Positions 17,421 through 27,463 of a DNA stretch of 64,000 bases are shown one piece after another (the stretch's first letter is position 1; each line of letters starts with the position of its first letter). The notes below the pieces were generated by a model. That model searched no databases. It was not told where the DNA came from and saw only the letters and a list, made by a program, of their open reading frames with translations. A program made the translations under genes and the position numbers. Source of the DNA: a virus; IMG/VR virus record IMGVR_UViG_3300048035_000179, positions 1 through 64,000 of that record. One strand, written 5' to 3'.

Positions 17421-18917
17421 TTATGTTGTGTGTCCTTTACTCGTTATATATCCGATATTAGAGTGTTTTACCTCTAAATCATTGTCTCTAAAAGTCATGA
17501 AAACTTTTAAATATTGTCCTCTTAGTTTTGTCCCCCTCATTAATCTATCCCCATATGTGGCGTTATCACTAACGTTAGGATCATTAACATCCCCAAACAT
17601 ATCTGAGTAATAAGTACCTTCTCTTTTTATATAGTCATCTGATAGAAGATCACTATTCATTACCCAGTTATCTACCGTTTCAAATTTAGTTATTCTAGGT
17701 TTTGCGTTACCCTCAACTGCATGAGTCATAAAAACCTTTGGTTGTGACGGAGCCACATTCTCAATGTAACTAACTTGAGTAGGATATTTACCGTTGTAAA
17801 AATAGTTTTTATTATTTACATCATCATGAATAAATAACTCTCCATTTACAAATGAAGCAAATGTTGTTTTGAATGTAGAATAGTACTCTGGTGTAAAAGA
17901 ATATCTTGTAACCCATCTACTTGCATCTTGACTCCAGGCTATCGTTTGCTTCGCACCTACCTGTATTTCCTGAGTGACTTCTTCAACTTTTTTGTAAATT
18001 TTTACATTAGTTTGCCAATCATAATTACCTGTATTACTATTAGTGAAATTAAAATCTATTTGTGGATTAGACCCATGAGTTTCAGATATAGTTACCTCAA
18101 CACCAGAATTAGAATACCCACTTGCTAAATCATTAACAGAAAAAATATTTGTATCTGCATAACCCATTGTAATATCTAAATCAGTCTCAGCAGTTGTAGC
18201 AGTGTCAGAGTCAACTATTTTGTATATAATACCACCACCAAATATATCACCTACAGAAACATTATCTGTTGTTGTCTGACGTCTAACTGCTCTAACTCTA
18301 AAATTATGATGTTTTTCTCTACCAAACTGTGCCCCTCCCGCAGAATTAGGATTAAAAGACATACTAAAAACTGGCGTTCTTGTCTGTAAATAACTAGATT
18401 CAAATGAAGCCCAGTAATTTTTTACAATAGCCCATTCATGATTTTTTCTAAGTTTTGAACCTCCGTTATTTGTAATAATAGGATCTAATACAGACATTAA
18501 ATTATACAAAACGCTTAACTCATATACCGTAGGTAGATACCAATCATTATATGTTACTCCACCTACAGTTCTTGAAATATCTGATGCGATCTTAGCAGCA
18601 GACGATTCGTGTTTTTCTTGATTTATTATTTGAGTAGTATTGTATGCCCCATCTGAACTTGAAGCACCTGCATAATAATTTTCATTAGTTTCTTGAACAC
18701 TTCCACGAACATTACTCCAATGAATGTTTTCTGATTTAACTGTTTGATAATCACTTCTTGATAAATTTTCCTCTGCAATAGAATGAGGATTACCTTCCTG
18801 CAAATCAACAATGTAAACTGTTTTATCAGTGGTAGTAGGAATCTCATTACTAATATCAAAAACTATCTTGATTTCGTCTCCTGGGTTAAAGTCTGTATTT
18901 ATAGTGAAATTACTCAT
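17421..18917 (-). CDS. virion protein with a DUF1566/Lcl C-type-lectin-like domain
   Basis: 498 residues. Residues about 70-230 carry the Lcl/DUF1566 signature: DWYLPTVYELSVLY, YWASFESS and FRVRAVRRQ. This is followed by VGDIFGGGIIYKIVD, a strand pair often seen in the same family. This fold occurs in surface adhesins. Around it are beta-rich segments with many Asn/Thr. It follows the nozzle-like gene, so it is probably a distal tail or receptor-binding protein. The receptor is unknown. Confidence 0.65.
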   Translation of the reverse strand: MSNFTINTDFNPGDEIKIVFDISNEIPTTTDKTVYIVDLQEGNPHSIAEENLSRSDYQTVKSENIHWSNVRGSVQETNENYYAGASSSDGAYNTTQIINQEKHESSAAKIASDISRTVGGVTYNDWYLPTVYELSVLYNLMSVLDPIITNNGGSKLRKNHEWAIVKNYWASFESSYLQTRTPVFSMSFNPNSAGGAQFGREKHHNFRVRAVRRQTTTDNVSVGDIFGGGIIYKIVDSDTATTAETDLDITMGYADTNIFSVNDLASGYSNSGVEVTISETHGSNPQIDFNFTNSNTGNYDWQTNVKIYKKVEEVTQEIQVGAKQTIAWSQDASRWVTRYSFTPEYYSTFKTTFASFVNGELFIHDDVNNKNYFYNGKYPTQVSYIENVAPSQPKVFMTHAVEGNAKPRITKFETVDNWVMNSDLLSDDYIKREGTYYSDMFGDVNDPNVSDNATYGDRLMRGTKLRGQYLKVFMTFRDNDLEVKHSNIGYITSKGHTT

Positions 18918-18922
18918 ATTCC

Positions 18923-21900
18923 TTATTGAAAATTATTTGATGACTGTTGAGAAACTGTACCTGTTATACTTACAGGTGTTGATTGTCCTGTAACATTTGA
19001 TATACCAGTAAATGAACTCACCTTGAAATTTAAATACCTTGTGCCTCCAACAAAATTACCAGGAACATAAACTTGAACTGAATCTATAGTTTGAGTATTT
19101 GTAAATGCAACGTCTACTGTTTCAGACTCTATAATAGAGTTGTTTGAGTCTATTACTACTGTTATAGATCCTGATGCCACTCCTGTAGGTTGGCTTTTAC
19201 TAACATCTATCTGTACATAACCACCGTTAGAATTTACAGAGTTGCTTTGTAGTGAAAAACCACCTATTCCTAATGTTGAACTAGATGTTGTAAATGAAAC
19301 AACACTTCCATAAGTAGTTCCAATATCATTTTTAGCATATGCTCTGAAATAATATGTAGCACCTTCAGCCAACAAATTAGTATTACTAGTAAATGTATAA
19401 GGGAAAGTTGAAATTGCAGACTGTGATGACTGAATTTTTGTTACTCCACTTTCACCTATTGTTGGAGTTTGGTCTGTTATAGAGTGAACAAAACCTCTCT
19501 CAGTAATACCATTAGTTCCTGAAGTTGAACCTCCATTACTATCTATCCTACCTTTTAAAATGTTACCCGAAGAATTATAATCGAGTGTAGTTACTGTAGG
19601 TGCTGTATTGCTTGATGAACCTGTTGCCTGACTGTTTACTGAACTATATCTTGTTCCAAAATTAGAGATTAAATACGCTTTAGCGTACACAGTTGTTTCT
19701 GCACTTAGGCTTGTGACACTATGAGACATATTTGTAATATCTCCTGATAAAACTTGTTTGGTCACCCCAGATGCCCCTATAACTGGGTTAGTATCTGTAG
19801 TAGAATAAACAAAACCAAATTCTGTTGCTGTCTCTTTGTTTAATATTATAGAAGCATTTAAGTCTAATCCTGATGTTGTAATGTCATCAAAATTCACATT
19901 TGAAATACTTGCTCTTTTTAATGGTCTTGAATCTATAACTATAGAATCAATATCTTCTTCAATACCTGTGATAGTGATATTAAAACTGCCTGGTTGATAT
20001 CCAATAGTTGATCCTGATACTGTTATCGCTGTAGCATTTGTGGTTACTCTATTTGATGCAATATCCGAGCAAACTCCTAATTCACATTCTGTAAAGTTAG
20101 TTGAGTTGTCATTTGATGCACCAAATTGCCATGGCACACTTGATGTGCATGGTATCGTTAATGTTCCGTTAGAAGAATTTAAAGTTTTTTCTTCGAACAT
20201 AGGAAATGTACCAGATGAAGCACCTGTAACTCTTATAGGCGTATCACCACTATTCTGATAACCAAACTGATAAAGTTTATCATTTGCGTATTCTGTAAAG
20301 TTTGATACAACAATGCTATTAGAAGAAGGAAGAATATACCTTGTTAATTGCAATTCTATATTTTCAATATCTCCAAAAACCTTATCTATAGTTAGTGACT
20401 TAGTACCCATCTCATAAAAACCATCATTAGGGTTTAGAATAAATCCACCACTTGTAGCGTTTGTTACTGTAATATCAGTTCCTGTAGGCTTTACAACAAC
20501 GCCAGAAGGTATTGTAAAACCATATATTGATGTAAAAGTTAAATCACCCTTACCATCAATTATAGTAACATCTTTTGTTATATTCCATGGTTCTTTTATA
20601 GTCACACTAACCAACCTTGTAGATGGAGCACTACCTTCGTTTATAATTTCAATTACTGGTTCATCTGGATAATAAGGATCTTCCTGAAGAACTGTTACCA
20701 CCTCTCCTGTTTGTGGTAGGGTTAGTATATATTCTGAATTATAATCATCGTATGTTCCTGTTATAAAGTAAGGAGTGGTGTCACTAGAAATAATGCTAGA
20801 CTTTTGTTTAAAGAAAGTTTTCATTTTAACATCCCCTATAGGAGTTAACCCATTATTATCATACCTTATAACTGTCTCGTTTTTTACATCAAACCAATAC
20901 GCAGTTCCCTCATTTATTACTACTGATTCAGGATGTTCAGTACCAAAAGAACCTTGTAAAGTATTCATAGTACCTATAACCCCTGAAGATACAGCCAAAA
21001 ACTGACCACCACTAGATGTTTGTTGAAGTTGTTGTTCCCCTAAGTAAATACTCGTAGTTTCATTCTCAGAAATTGCCAACATAACAGTTCCTGTAGATTG
21101 TGTTTTACTCGTAATAACTAACGACCTTAATGGTCCTGTAACATCATCTAGTCTCTTTTCATCTAAAGCACTAAATTTAGATAAACCATTGATTTTACTT
21201 CCTGGAATTTTAGTTTCACTAAAAACTATACCTGTTGTTTTTATTTGACTACTTACTTCTTTTGGAACTAGGTTTGGTTTACCTGTTATCTGAATCCAGT
21301 TCAAAAAATAATCATTACTTGGATTCATTGATTCTGCTGCATAAGCAAATTCATCAGCCAAGTCAACTGTGATGTTATTAGTTGAGCGAACAGTTCTTCC
21401 CCAGTCTCCATTTTGAGAAAAAACACCCTCATAAATCATATGTATTTGAGTTCCGTCACTGTTACTGACTGTAGTTCCTGCGCCTGTAGCACTATCTAAA
21501 ATATTTAGACAAGCCATACCCCCATTAGAATTATCTATTGTTCCACGTCTAAAAGCGAAATTTGTAGCACCACCTTGGGCTTGGGCAATTGTATCTACTC
21601 CCAAATCAGTTTCCCAAAACAACTCTTCAATATTTGAATATGTTTGATCAACTTCATTAAAGTCTATTTCCCATCTTCTTTCTGTATAAGAATTAAAACC
21701 AGTTTTGTTTTTATATTCTTTAAAAAACAACCTAACTTCTGAACCAACTAATATAGATCCGTTTGGAGGTGATGAGAATATACCATAAGCCCTTCGTGTT
21801 TCATTATCCATAGCAGAATTATCCGCTATTTTTGCATTAACAACCCACCTGTCATTAACTGTATGACCAGTTGTAGAATCAAAAGTTATTTGAACCCCAT

Positions 21901-24157
21901 TATCTAAGGTTTGTGCAGACCCTGTAATATTTACCTCGCTACTATATGCGGTGTTTACTCCTATCTGACTTCTTGATCTTTTTCTCCAAACAAACTTATC
22001 AGGTGTGCCTGTAGAACTTATTTTTACATCATATCGATAGTCATTAGTGTGAGTACCGTTATTTGAACCTGAATTACAAGTTAAATCATTATTACCATCT
22101 CCGTAAAAAACAGGAATGTCTATGTATTTTATTTCACCTTTTATTTCGTTGTCCTGAGCATCTTTAGTACTTGAAGTTCCTTCAAAGAAAAAGTTTTCTA
22201 TGCTACTTGTATCTGCCTCTAATGATCTTAAATAAACATCTCCGATTAAATTACCTGTCACATCTGAAAAAGACGCTGAGGAACCATCCCTTAATATTCT
22301 ACCATTAAAGCATTCGTAGTAAAACTCATTTGGTTGTATTTTGTGTGGGCTATATATTTCATAAACAACAGAATAATCAACATTCGATAATGCGGTTGAA
22401 TTAAAATAACTTGGATCATTAAGGTCATATAAGTTTGTTTTTACATACTTACCTTCTTGTCCTATTATTGCTGCCTCTAATACATTGTCTTCTGTTATTA
22501 ATTTTACTCGGTCACCCTCTTGATAAGTGTAACCCTGTTTGTAAGAAACAAGATCTCCTAAGCCTATTGCAACCCCTTCGTGATCTGTTGAAAATGTTAC
22601 AAGTTCGGCATCAGAAAATGTTCCGTTAGGAGTCCCAGTAATTGCTTTATCATCATTATCATTACTTTGAGGATATAAGTTCTCTACGTTTACGGTAAAA
22701 CCTCCTAATGAATCTGTTTTAAAATATCTTATTTTGTCAGAAAGATTAGAAATAGTAAAGTCTTTAGTTAAGTTTTTAGTTCTTACTACAGCATAATATT
22801 CTGCCCAATCTGGAATCTTGTTTTTTAAAGAGTCATTCAAGGTAAATTTTATCGAAGAATTATAATTGTTTAAAGAAACACCTCTTTCAGGTGTTATAAC
22901 TTTTAAACTGTCATCTGTTAAAACTCCTCCAGTTCTACCTGCAAAATCATAGAAAGCAATACCTATTTGATAAGCAGATGAATGAGCAAAACCAACCTTA
23001 CCACCTCTGTTTCTATCATATTGTGAAAAACTATCAGAAAAAGAAGTTGATATTAATTCTAAAGAAATATCTGAAGAATCTATCTGCCTTGGATTTATTC
23101 TACCTTCTTTAATATTTCCTAAAAACATTCTGTTTCTTGCAATACTTAATGCCTCTGCTTCATAAGGAACTGTGTCATAAAGTTTTATAGAATTTGTATC
23201 ATCTACTGCAAAACCTAAAACATCATTGTAAAAGTCAGCGGTTATAACCCCTAACTGACTGTTTGTTTGATTTCCAAACTCTGTTGAATGTGTTACATAG
23301 TCAAATTCTTTCCAGATAAAATAAGAGGTATCGCTATCAAATTTTACAGCATACTGTATTTTGTTAACATCCTGTGATACACCATAACTTTCCGCCTCAT
23401 ACATTGGAAAATCTACTTTTATCTTTTTAGATGTTTTATGATTATCATCATCCATATCCTGATTTGGATAATGGTGTGAAGTAGGGGAGAATACACTTGT
23501 TTCTCCATCCTTATAAACATAACGATAAGCAAAAGTATGTGCTCGTGATTTTAAAAATGATGTATCTCTTTCATTATCTTCCTGAACTGTTATATTCAAG
23601 GGTAACATAGGAGGTTTTCTAATTAAAGTAATTATAGATTTTCCTATTGGTTGAACATAAGGTGATTCTGTAGTAACATAATCAACATTATTTGTTGCTA
23701 TTCCTCTTTCTACATTTATTCTAAAAGGCTCTCTTCCGTCAACACCTGTCCAATATAATATATCATCAATATAACCTATTCCTGTTATTGGTTTTTCGAC
23801 ATTAAAATTTAACTTGTATGAAGAACTTAAATTACTGTCTGACAGTACTTTATATATGTTTTCTTGTTTTGGTTTATAGCAAAAAATTGAAGACGAATTA
23901 TCATCTGTATTAACTACAAAGTAGAAAACATTATTAGTGGTCGCATCCTCGTAAGAACCTATAACCTTTGTGTTTTTAGTAGATTGTGTTTGAGGTATTT
24001 TTCTTGTACCATTAACATTCGACATTGCACCTGATTTCCCTTCTGATGAAGATATTACTCTTGCGTTAAGAGCATCTAAATTATCTTGACCAGTTAAGGA
24101 AAAAAAAGAGTCATCGGTATTTAAACCCGCTATAAATGTTTTCTTTGAATTCTCCAT
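18923..24157 (-). CDS. large tail nozzle ('muzzle'-like) protein with C-terminal FN3-like repeats
   Basis: 1744 residues. The first ~1150 are beta-rich and begin KKTFIAGLNTDDSFFSLTG, then many short strand repeats such as YIDDILYWTG and RNRMFLGNIKEG. This looks like the propeller-type nozzle of short-tailed phages (T7 gp12, crAss-like muzzle). Residues about 1420-1635 hold two tandem repeats containing EFGFVYSTTDTNP and ERGFVHSITDQTP, the FN3-like 'GFVYS' modules common in Bacteroidota surface proteins. These may bind the host cell. It lies next to two ring-type genes. Assignment is by architecture and order. Confidence 0.6.
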   Translation of the reverse strand: MENSKKTFIAGLNTDDSFFSLTGQDNLDALNARVISSSEGKSGAMSNVNGTRKIPQTQSTKNTKVIGSYEDATTNNVFYFVVNTDDNSSSIFCYKPKQENIYKVLSDSNLSSSYKLNFNVEKPITGIGYIDDILYWTGVDGREPFRINVERGIATNNVDYVTTESPYVQPIGKSIITLIRKPPMLPLNITVQEDNERDTSFLKSRAHTFAYRYVYKDGETSVFSPTSHHYPNQDMDDDNHKTSKKIKVDFPMYEAESYGVSQDVNKIQYAVKFDSDTSYFIWKEFDYVTHSTEFGNQTNSQLGVITADFYNDVLGFAVDDTNSIKLYDTVPYEAEALSIARNRMFLGNIKEGRINPRQIDSSDISLELISTSFSDSFSQYDRNRGGKVGFAHSSAYQIGIAFYDFAGRTGGVLTDDSLKVITPERGVSLNNYNSSIKFTLNDSLKNKIPDWAEYYAVVRTKNLTKDFTISNLSDKIRYFKTDSLGGFTVNVENLYPQSNDNDDKAITGTPNGTFSDAELVTFSTDHEGVAIGLGDLVSYKQGYTYQEGDRVKLITEDNVLEAAIIGQEGKYVKTNLYDLNDPSYFNSTALSNVDYSVVYEIYSPHKIQPNEFYYECFNGRILRDGSSASFSDVTGNLIGDVYLRSLEADTSSIENFFFEGTSSTKDAQDNEIKGEIKYIDIPVFYGDGNNDLTCNSGSNNGTHTNDYRYDVKISSTGTPDKFVWRKRSRSQIGVNTAYSSEVNITGSAQTLDNGVQITFDSTTGHTVNDRWVVNAKIADNSAMDNETRRAYGIFSSPPNGSILVGSEVRLFFKEYKNKTGFNSYTERRWEIDFNEVDQTYSNIEELFWETDLGVDTIAQAQGGATNFAFRRGTIDNSNGGMACLNILDSATGAGTTVSNSDGTQIHMIYEGVFSQNGDWGRTVRSTNNITVDLADEFAYAAESMNPSNDYFLNWIQITGKPNLVPKEVSSQIKTTGIVFSETKIPGSKINGLSKFSALDEKRLDDVTGPLRSLVITSKTQSTGTVMLAISENETTSIYLGEQQLQQTSSGGQFLAVSSGVIGTMNTLQGSFGTEHPESVVINEGTAYWFDVKNETVIRYDNNGLTPIGDVKMKTFFKQKSSIISSDTTPYFITGTYDDYNSEYILTLPQTGEVVTVLQEDPYYPDEPVIEIINEGSAPSTRLVSVTIKEPWNITKDVTIIDGKGDLTFTSIYGFTIPSGVVVKPTGTDITVTNATSGGFILNPNDGFYEMGTKSLTIDKVFGDIENIELQLTRYILPSSNSIVVSNFTEYANDKLYQFGYQNSGDTPIRVTGASSGTFPMFEEKTLNSSNGTLTIPCTSSVPWQFGASNDNSTNFTECELGVCSDIASNRVTTNATAITVSGSTIGYQPGSFNITITGIEEDIDSIVIDSRPLKRASISNVNFDDITTSGLDLNASIILNKETATEFGFVYSTTDTNPVIGASGVTKQVLSGDITNMSHSVTSLSAETTVYAKAYLISNFGTRYSSVNSQATGSSSNTAPTVTTLDYNSSGNILKGRIDSNGGSTSGTNGITERGFVHSITDQTPTIGESGVTKIQSSQSAISTFPYTFTSNTNLLAEGATYYFRAYAKNDIGTTYGSVVSFTTSSSTLGIGGFSLQSNSVNSNGGYVQIDVSKSQPTGVASGSITVVIDSNNSIIESETVDVAFTNTQTIDSVQVYVPGNFVGGTRYLNFKVSSFTGISNVTGQSTPVSITGTVSQQSSNNFQ

Positions 24158-24159
24158 TC

Positions 24160-24921
24160 TTAAGATTTAATAGCCGCATATGTATGTGATCTTAAAGACT
24201 TAAGAACATCATCTAACGACAACTGATAGTTTCTACTTCTATATCTTTTATGTGCTTGTATCCACTCTTCTTTAGCCATCATTTTTTGATTCATAGGAAC
24301 TGTTCTATCGTGTTCAGTGAACCTCCATAGAATATATCTTTCTACCGCTTCTCCTGCATAAGCAGGTAGGGTAGTAGCATCAGTTCCACTATCTGAGAAT
24401 CCAGTAGTTATATAATCAACAACTATTTCTGTTGCCTTATGTAAAGAAGGATCAAGCATAATTTTATTTCTTTCTGGAATCACCATGAAAGAGTTTTTGT
24501 ATGTGGACTTATGTCCAAAATGTCTTCCTATATGTTCACTTTTATCATTCCCATGAGATGAGTAATAATGAGAGTCAGAATAAATCAAGTCCTGATCAGA
24601 TTCTACATCTGGATATGGTATTTGATTACCATCTGAATCTAAATTCATTAACCTATTAAATGAATCTTTTTCTATTAATTTTTGAACATATTGACCTTGT
24701 TCCCATCCAACTCTTATATAATCAACAAAGTCGTCTGGTAGTGTTATTTCAAGGTTTGCATCAACAGTTAATTTTGTTGACTTAATTTTAAATGGCGAAT
24801 CAAACCCAATTTCTTTAACAGCCTTAAGTGCATAATGTAAATAATGCATATAATAATGTATTGGCTTACCTGTTGTAAGTAAGGCTGATCGCACTATTTC
24901 GTTTACTGTATATACTTTCAT
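24160..24921 (-). CDS. putative tail ring / adaptor protein, 253 aa
   Basis: It starts MKVYTVNEIVRSALLTTGKP and continues with a helical part, a beta strand block LEITLPDDFVDYIRVGWEQG, and a helical C terminus with RYILWRFTEHDR. This helix-strand-helix plan resembles gp4/gp11-like adaptor and tail ring proteins of short-tailed phages. It sits between another ring candidate (4-nt overlap) and the nozzle gene. No specific family motif is recognised. Confidence 0.55.
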   Translation of the reverse strand: MKVYTVNEIVRSALLTTGKPIHYYMHYLHYALKAVKEIGFDSPFKIKSTKLTVDANLEITLPDDFVDYIRVGWEQGQYVQKLIEKDSFNRLMNLDSDGNQIPYPDVESDQDLIYSDSHYYSSHGNDKSEHIGRHFGHKSTYKNSFMVIPERNKIMLDPSLHKATEIVVDYITTGFSDSGTDATTLPAYAGEAVERYILWRFTEHDRTVPMNQKMMAKEEWIQAHKRYRSRNYQLSLDDVLKSLRSHTYAAIKS

Positions 24922-25559
24922 ATCTGACTATTTGAATCTGAGACCTTATCCACTACTTTAGGTAGCGCACCAATCAATGTTAAAACTTCTTTTACTACTG
25001 CCTCTTCCATCTCAATAGGTATCTGCAAATAATCATACTCACCTAAAATTGTAGGATCTACAACTAATAATTGTACTCTAACTTTAGTTACGTTAAAGGG
25101 ACTTTCTGTGATATCAGTTAAAAAATTTATCACATTTCCTTCTACCCAATATCCAACCTGTGTTTCTAAGAATTTTAATTGATCTTGAGATGACACTAAA
25201 GATTGTTGTCCTGTCTGAAGAGGTATGTACTCATCTCTTGTTCCCGCACTGTTACTTACTGACCAAACACCCATATTTCTAGGTAGAGATATAGGCATAA
25301 CTGGTAAAAACGCATGCACATATTCATTTTGCTCTGTATTGCTTGTTAAATTAACATAATACGTTGTTATCAATGTATGTGGAGGAAACATTTCTCCTGC
25401 TTGCATATTAACAGCCAAATGCTCAGTTTTGAGCAATCTATTAATTACTTGACCCACCAAAAGATTTATATCATCTCTTGACATTTCTTTATCATCAGAA
25501 GGATTTCCACCTGTGTACAGTCTTAATATCTGATCTGTTATTTTACCTTTTGTTATCAT
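24918..25559 (-). CDS. putative tail ring protein, 213 aa
   Basis: The N-terminal helices (TKGKITDQILRLYTGG, DDINLLVGQVINRLL) are followed by beta-rich segments and a C-terminal helix (EMEEAVVKEVLTLIG). It overlaps both neighbours by 4 nt, so the three genes 25556-26431, 24918-25559 and 24160-24921 form a tightly coupled unit. I infer a head-tail connector or tail-ring role from that unit and its place before the nozzle gene. Confidence 0.5.
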   Translation of the reverse strand: MITKGKITDQILRLYTGGNPSDDKEMSRDDINLLVGQVINRLLKTEHLAVNMQAGEMFPPHTLITTYYVNLTSNTEQNEYVHAFLPVMPISLPRNMGVWSVSNSAGTRDEYIPLQTGQQSLVSSQDQLKFLETQVGYWVEGNVINFLTDITESPFNVTKVRVQLLVVDPTILGEYDYLQIPIEMEEAVVKEVLTLIGALPKVVDKVSDSNSQI

Positions 25560-26431
25560 AATCCTTCTTTGTTTTTAGACTCAGTATAGTTATACACATT
25601 TACATCTTCTAAATGAACGCCAAGTGAGGTCAAAGCCCTATTAATTATATCATTAATACAGTCCTCAGCCCAATCTAAATTTAAAGAGGGGACTAATGAA
25701 TAAGATGTACCTGCTGAAACAGTAGTTCCATTTGGAAGTGTTAGAGCATTGTTTGCTGTAAATGTTGCCGCTGATGTTGTGGAAGGATTATGAACTATCT
25801 TTCTACCATCAACCACATGACTAAATCTAGGTTTTGTAGGTCTAGTTAAATACATTATATAACCTGAATGCTGTGTCTCTGGAAATATTTGTATTTTTTT
25901 ACCGCTATCCCCTAATATACCTATAGGAGAGGTTGTACTAGGTGCTGCAACTTGAGATATTAGTCTATCTGCTAATTGATCTTCATTTACTATTTTAACA
26001 GCCTTACTAAATGTCTTATTTACAGTAGATTGACTAAAAGTAATGGTTCCATCGGTTATTGTATATGTATTGCTTGGTGTGTTATTTAAAGTACCAACAA
26101 CATATAGACCTAACAAATGAAGATATTCAGGATTATTACCTCCACCACTGTTAGTAAAATTTTCTAAATCTAAAACACCACTACTATTAGTAGTGAATTG
26201 TCTTCGCATTTTAAAATGCCTAAGATCATCAGATATTTTTTGTGTCTGACCATATGCTATAGGAGGAATAGGTCTGCCTGGCTGATGTAACTTTGGGTTA
26301 CTATACAGTTCAACAAACTTAGACATTTGACCCCTATCTATAGCAGCGTCAATATCAGTGTGAGAGACATACCCTGTAGTCTCTTTGTTAAGTATGAATA
26401 CTATGTAATCATGAATCTCCTTTATTGTCAT
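25556..26431 (-). CDS. putative tail ring / connector protein, 291 aa
   Basis: The N-terminal helical region (IKEIHDYIVFILNKE, HTDIDAAIDRGQMSKF) starts like connector proteins that count out a first helix for ring packing. A beta-rich centre with many Thr/Ser/Asn follows, and the C-terminal LDWAEDCINDIINRALTSLG helix closes it. Its 5' end overlaps the 95-aa gene by 23 nt. The role is inferred from neighbouring tail genes; no motif is decisive. Confidence 0.5.
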   Translation of the reverse strand: MTIKEIHDYIVFILNKETTGYVSHTDIDAAIDRGQMSKFVELYSNPKLHQPGRPIPPIAYGQTQKISDDLRHFKMRRQFTTNSSGVLDLENFTNSGGGNNPEYLHLLGLYVVGTLNNTPSNTYTITDGTITFSQSTVNKTFSKAVKIVNEDQLADRLISQVAAPSTTSPIGILGDSGKKIQIFPETQHSGYIMYLTRPTKPRFSHVVDGRKIVHNPSTTSAATFTANNALTLPNGTTVSAGTSYSLVPSLNLDWAEDCINDIINRALTSLGVHLEDVNVYNYTESKNKEGL

Positions 26432-26696
26432 CTTGCTCTACATTTGCAGGAGCAGCATCTTCAATAATTTCACCTGTTTTGATATCAATTGTAACTTCAC
26501 CGTAAGATTCTTTTAAACTATTTTGAATCTCTTGTTGTTCTGTAACCGATTCATTCCAAAGGTTTAGTAATTCTGCCTTCCTCTGATCATACGATTGCTT
26601 CGCTATTACCATATCACCCAGTTGAGTTTTGATTTCAAACTGCTTCTGATTATTTTTTTGAACTTTTTCTAGTTCGGCTTTTTTAATCTTTGCCAT
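26409..26696 (-). CDS. unknown 95-aa coiled-coil protein
   Basis: Almost entirely helical and charged, with heptads across residues 5-70 (KKAELEKVQKNNQKQFEIKT) and an acidic tail (AANVEQDDNKG). Short coiled-coil proteins next to tail genes can be chaperones or virion spacers. First gene of the tail-ring group, after an 80-nt gap that could hold a promoter. Confidence 0.5.
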   Translation of the reverse strand: MAKIKKAELEKVQKNNQKQFEIKTQLGDMVIAKQSYDQRKAELLNLWNESVTEQQEIQNSLKESYGEVTIDIKTGEIIEDAAPANVEQDDNKGDS

Positions 26697-26776
26697 AATA
26701 AATGTTGTTTTAATTTTTGTTTATACAAATAAAGTGAAATAATATAAAGGACAGGTATTTTTTTACTGTTCAGTTT

Positions 26777-27442
26777 TTAAGTGAAAATAAATGTTTTTTC
26801 GTGACCTAGTTTTACAGACAAATCAAAGTTAATATCGTATCCTGCCGCCTTTATTTTTCTAAAGAAAACAACGTCTTCTCCGTAGTTTTTATCTGCTTGA
26901 TCATCAAACCATAGTGGCGGAGTAAGTTTAGCAAAAACTTCTTTTTTTATTAGAGTCCAACCAAGACCTGCAAAGTCACCTTGTACCATCTGATCTTTGT
27001 GTTTTTCTACATACTCATCATTAATCCAGTCTCCTCCTTCTGATTGGTCACCCCCAACCCATGCTGACCAAGCATTATCAGGTTTTATCCTATATATACC
27101 TGAAACAACAGGAACATCTCTTGATATTAAATTCTCTAAGTCTTTAGGGTGAAAGGTCATGTCAGAGTCGATAAGTAACATGTAATCAAAATCAAACTTA
27201 CCATCAAAGGGTTGTGCTGAATTATGAGACGTACCCATAACCTTATCTCTTGAAGTTTGTATAAGTGAACTGTAATCAATATTAGATGTAAACACATAAC
27301 CGTTGTTTACTATCCACATAATTAGGTTTGTCCAAGAATTTAAAAAATTGTTTGAAAATCTATTTCCTGGACATGCAATAAAAATTCTAGGTTTGTTTTG
27401 ATCTCTGCAATCTACGCATGGTTCTTCTTTGTTTTCTATCAT
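26777..27442 (-). CDS. glycosyltransferase, GT-A fold
   Basis: 221 residues. After an N-terminal IFIACPGNRFSNNF nucleotide-sugar region comes the metal-binding motif LIDSDMTF, a DSD variant of the GT-A DXD motif. Then come VVSGIYRIK, GLGWTLIKKEVF and GEDVVFFRK, the last being a typical catalytic acidic site (ED) of GT2-type enzymes. It should transfer a sugar using UDP- or GDP-sugar. It is embedded in the late operon between fibre and ring genes, suggesting it decorates a virion protein or alters host glycans. The substrate is unknown. A short Cys pair (CVDC) lies at the N terminus. Confidence 0.75.
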   Translation of the reverse strand: MIENKEEPCVDCRDQNKPRIFIACPGNRFSNNFLNSWTNLIMWIVNNGYVFTSNIDYSSLIQTSRDKVMGTSHNSAQPFDGKFDFDYMLLIDSDMTFHPKDLENLISRDVPVVSGIYRIKPDNAWSAWVGGDQSEGGDWINDEYVEKHKDQMVQGDFAGLGWTLIKKEVFAKLTPPLWFDDQADKNYGEDVVFFRKIKAAGYDINFDLSVKLGHEKTFIFT

Positions 27443-27463
27443 TGTTGTTTGTTTTAATTAAAA

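Noticed and set aside
18923-24157. Tape-measure protein for a long tail
   Set aside because: The protein is beta-rich rather than helical, and no tail tube, sheath or baseplate genes accompany it. A short-tail nozzle fits better.
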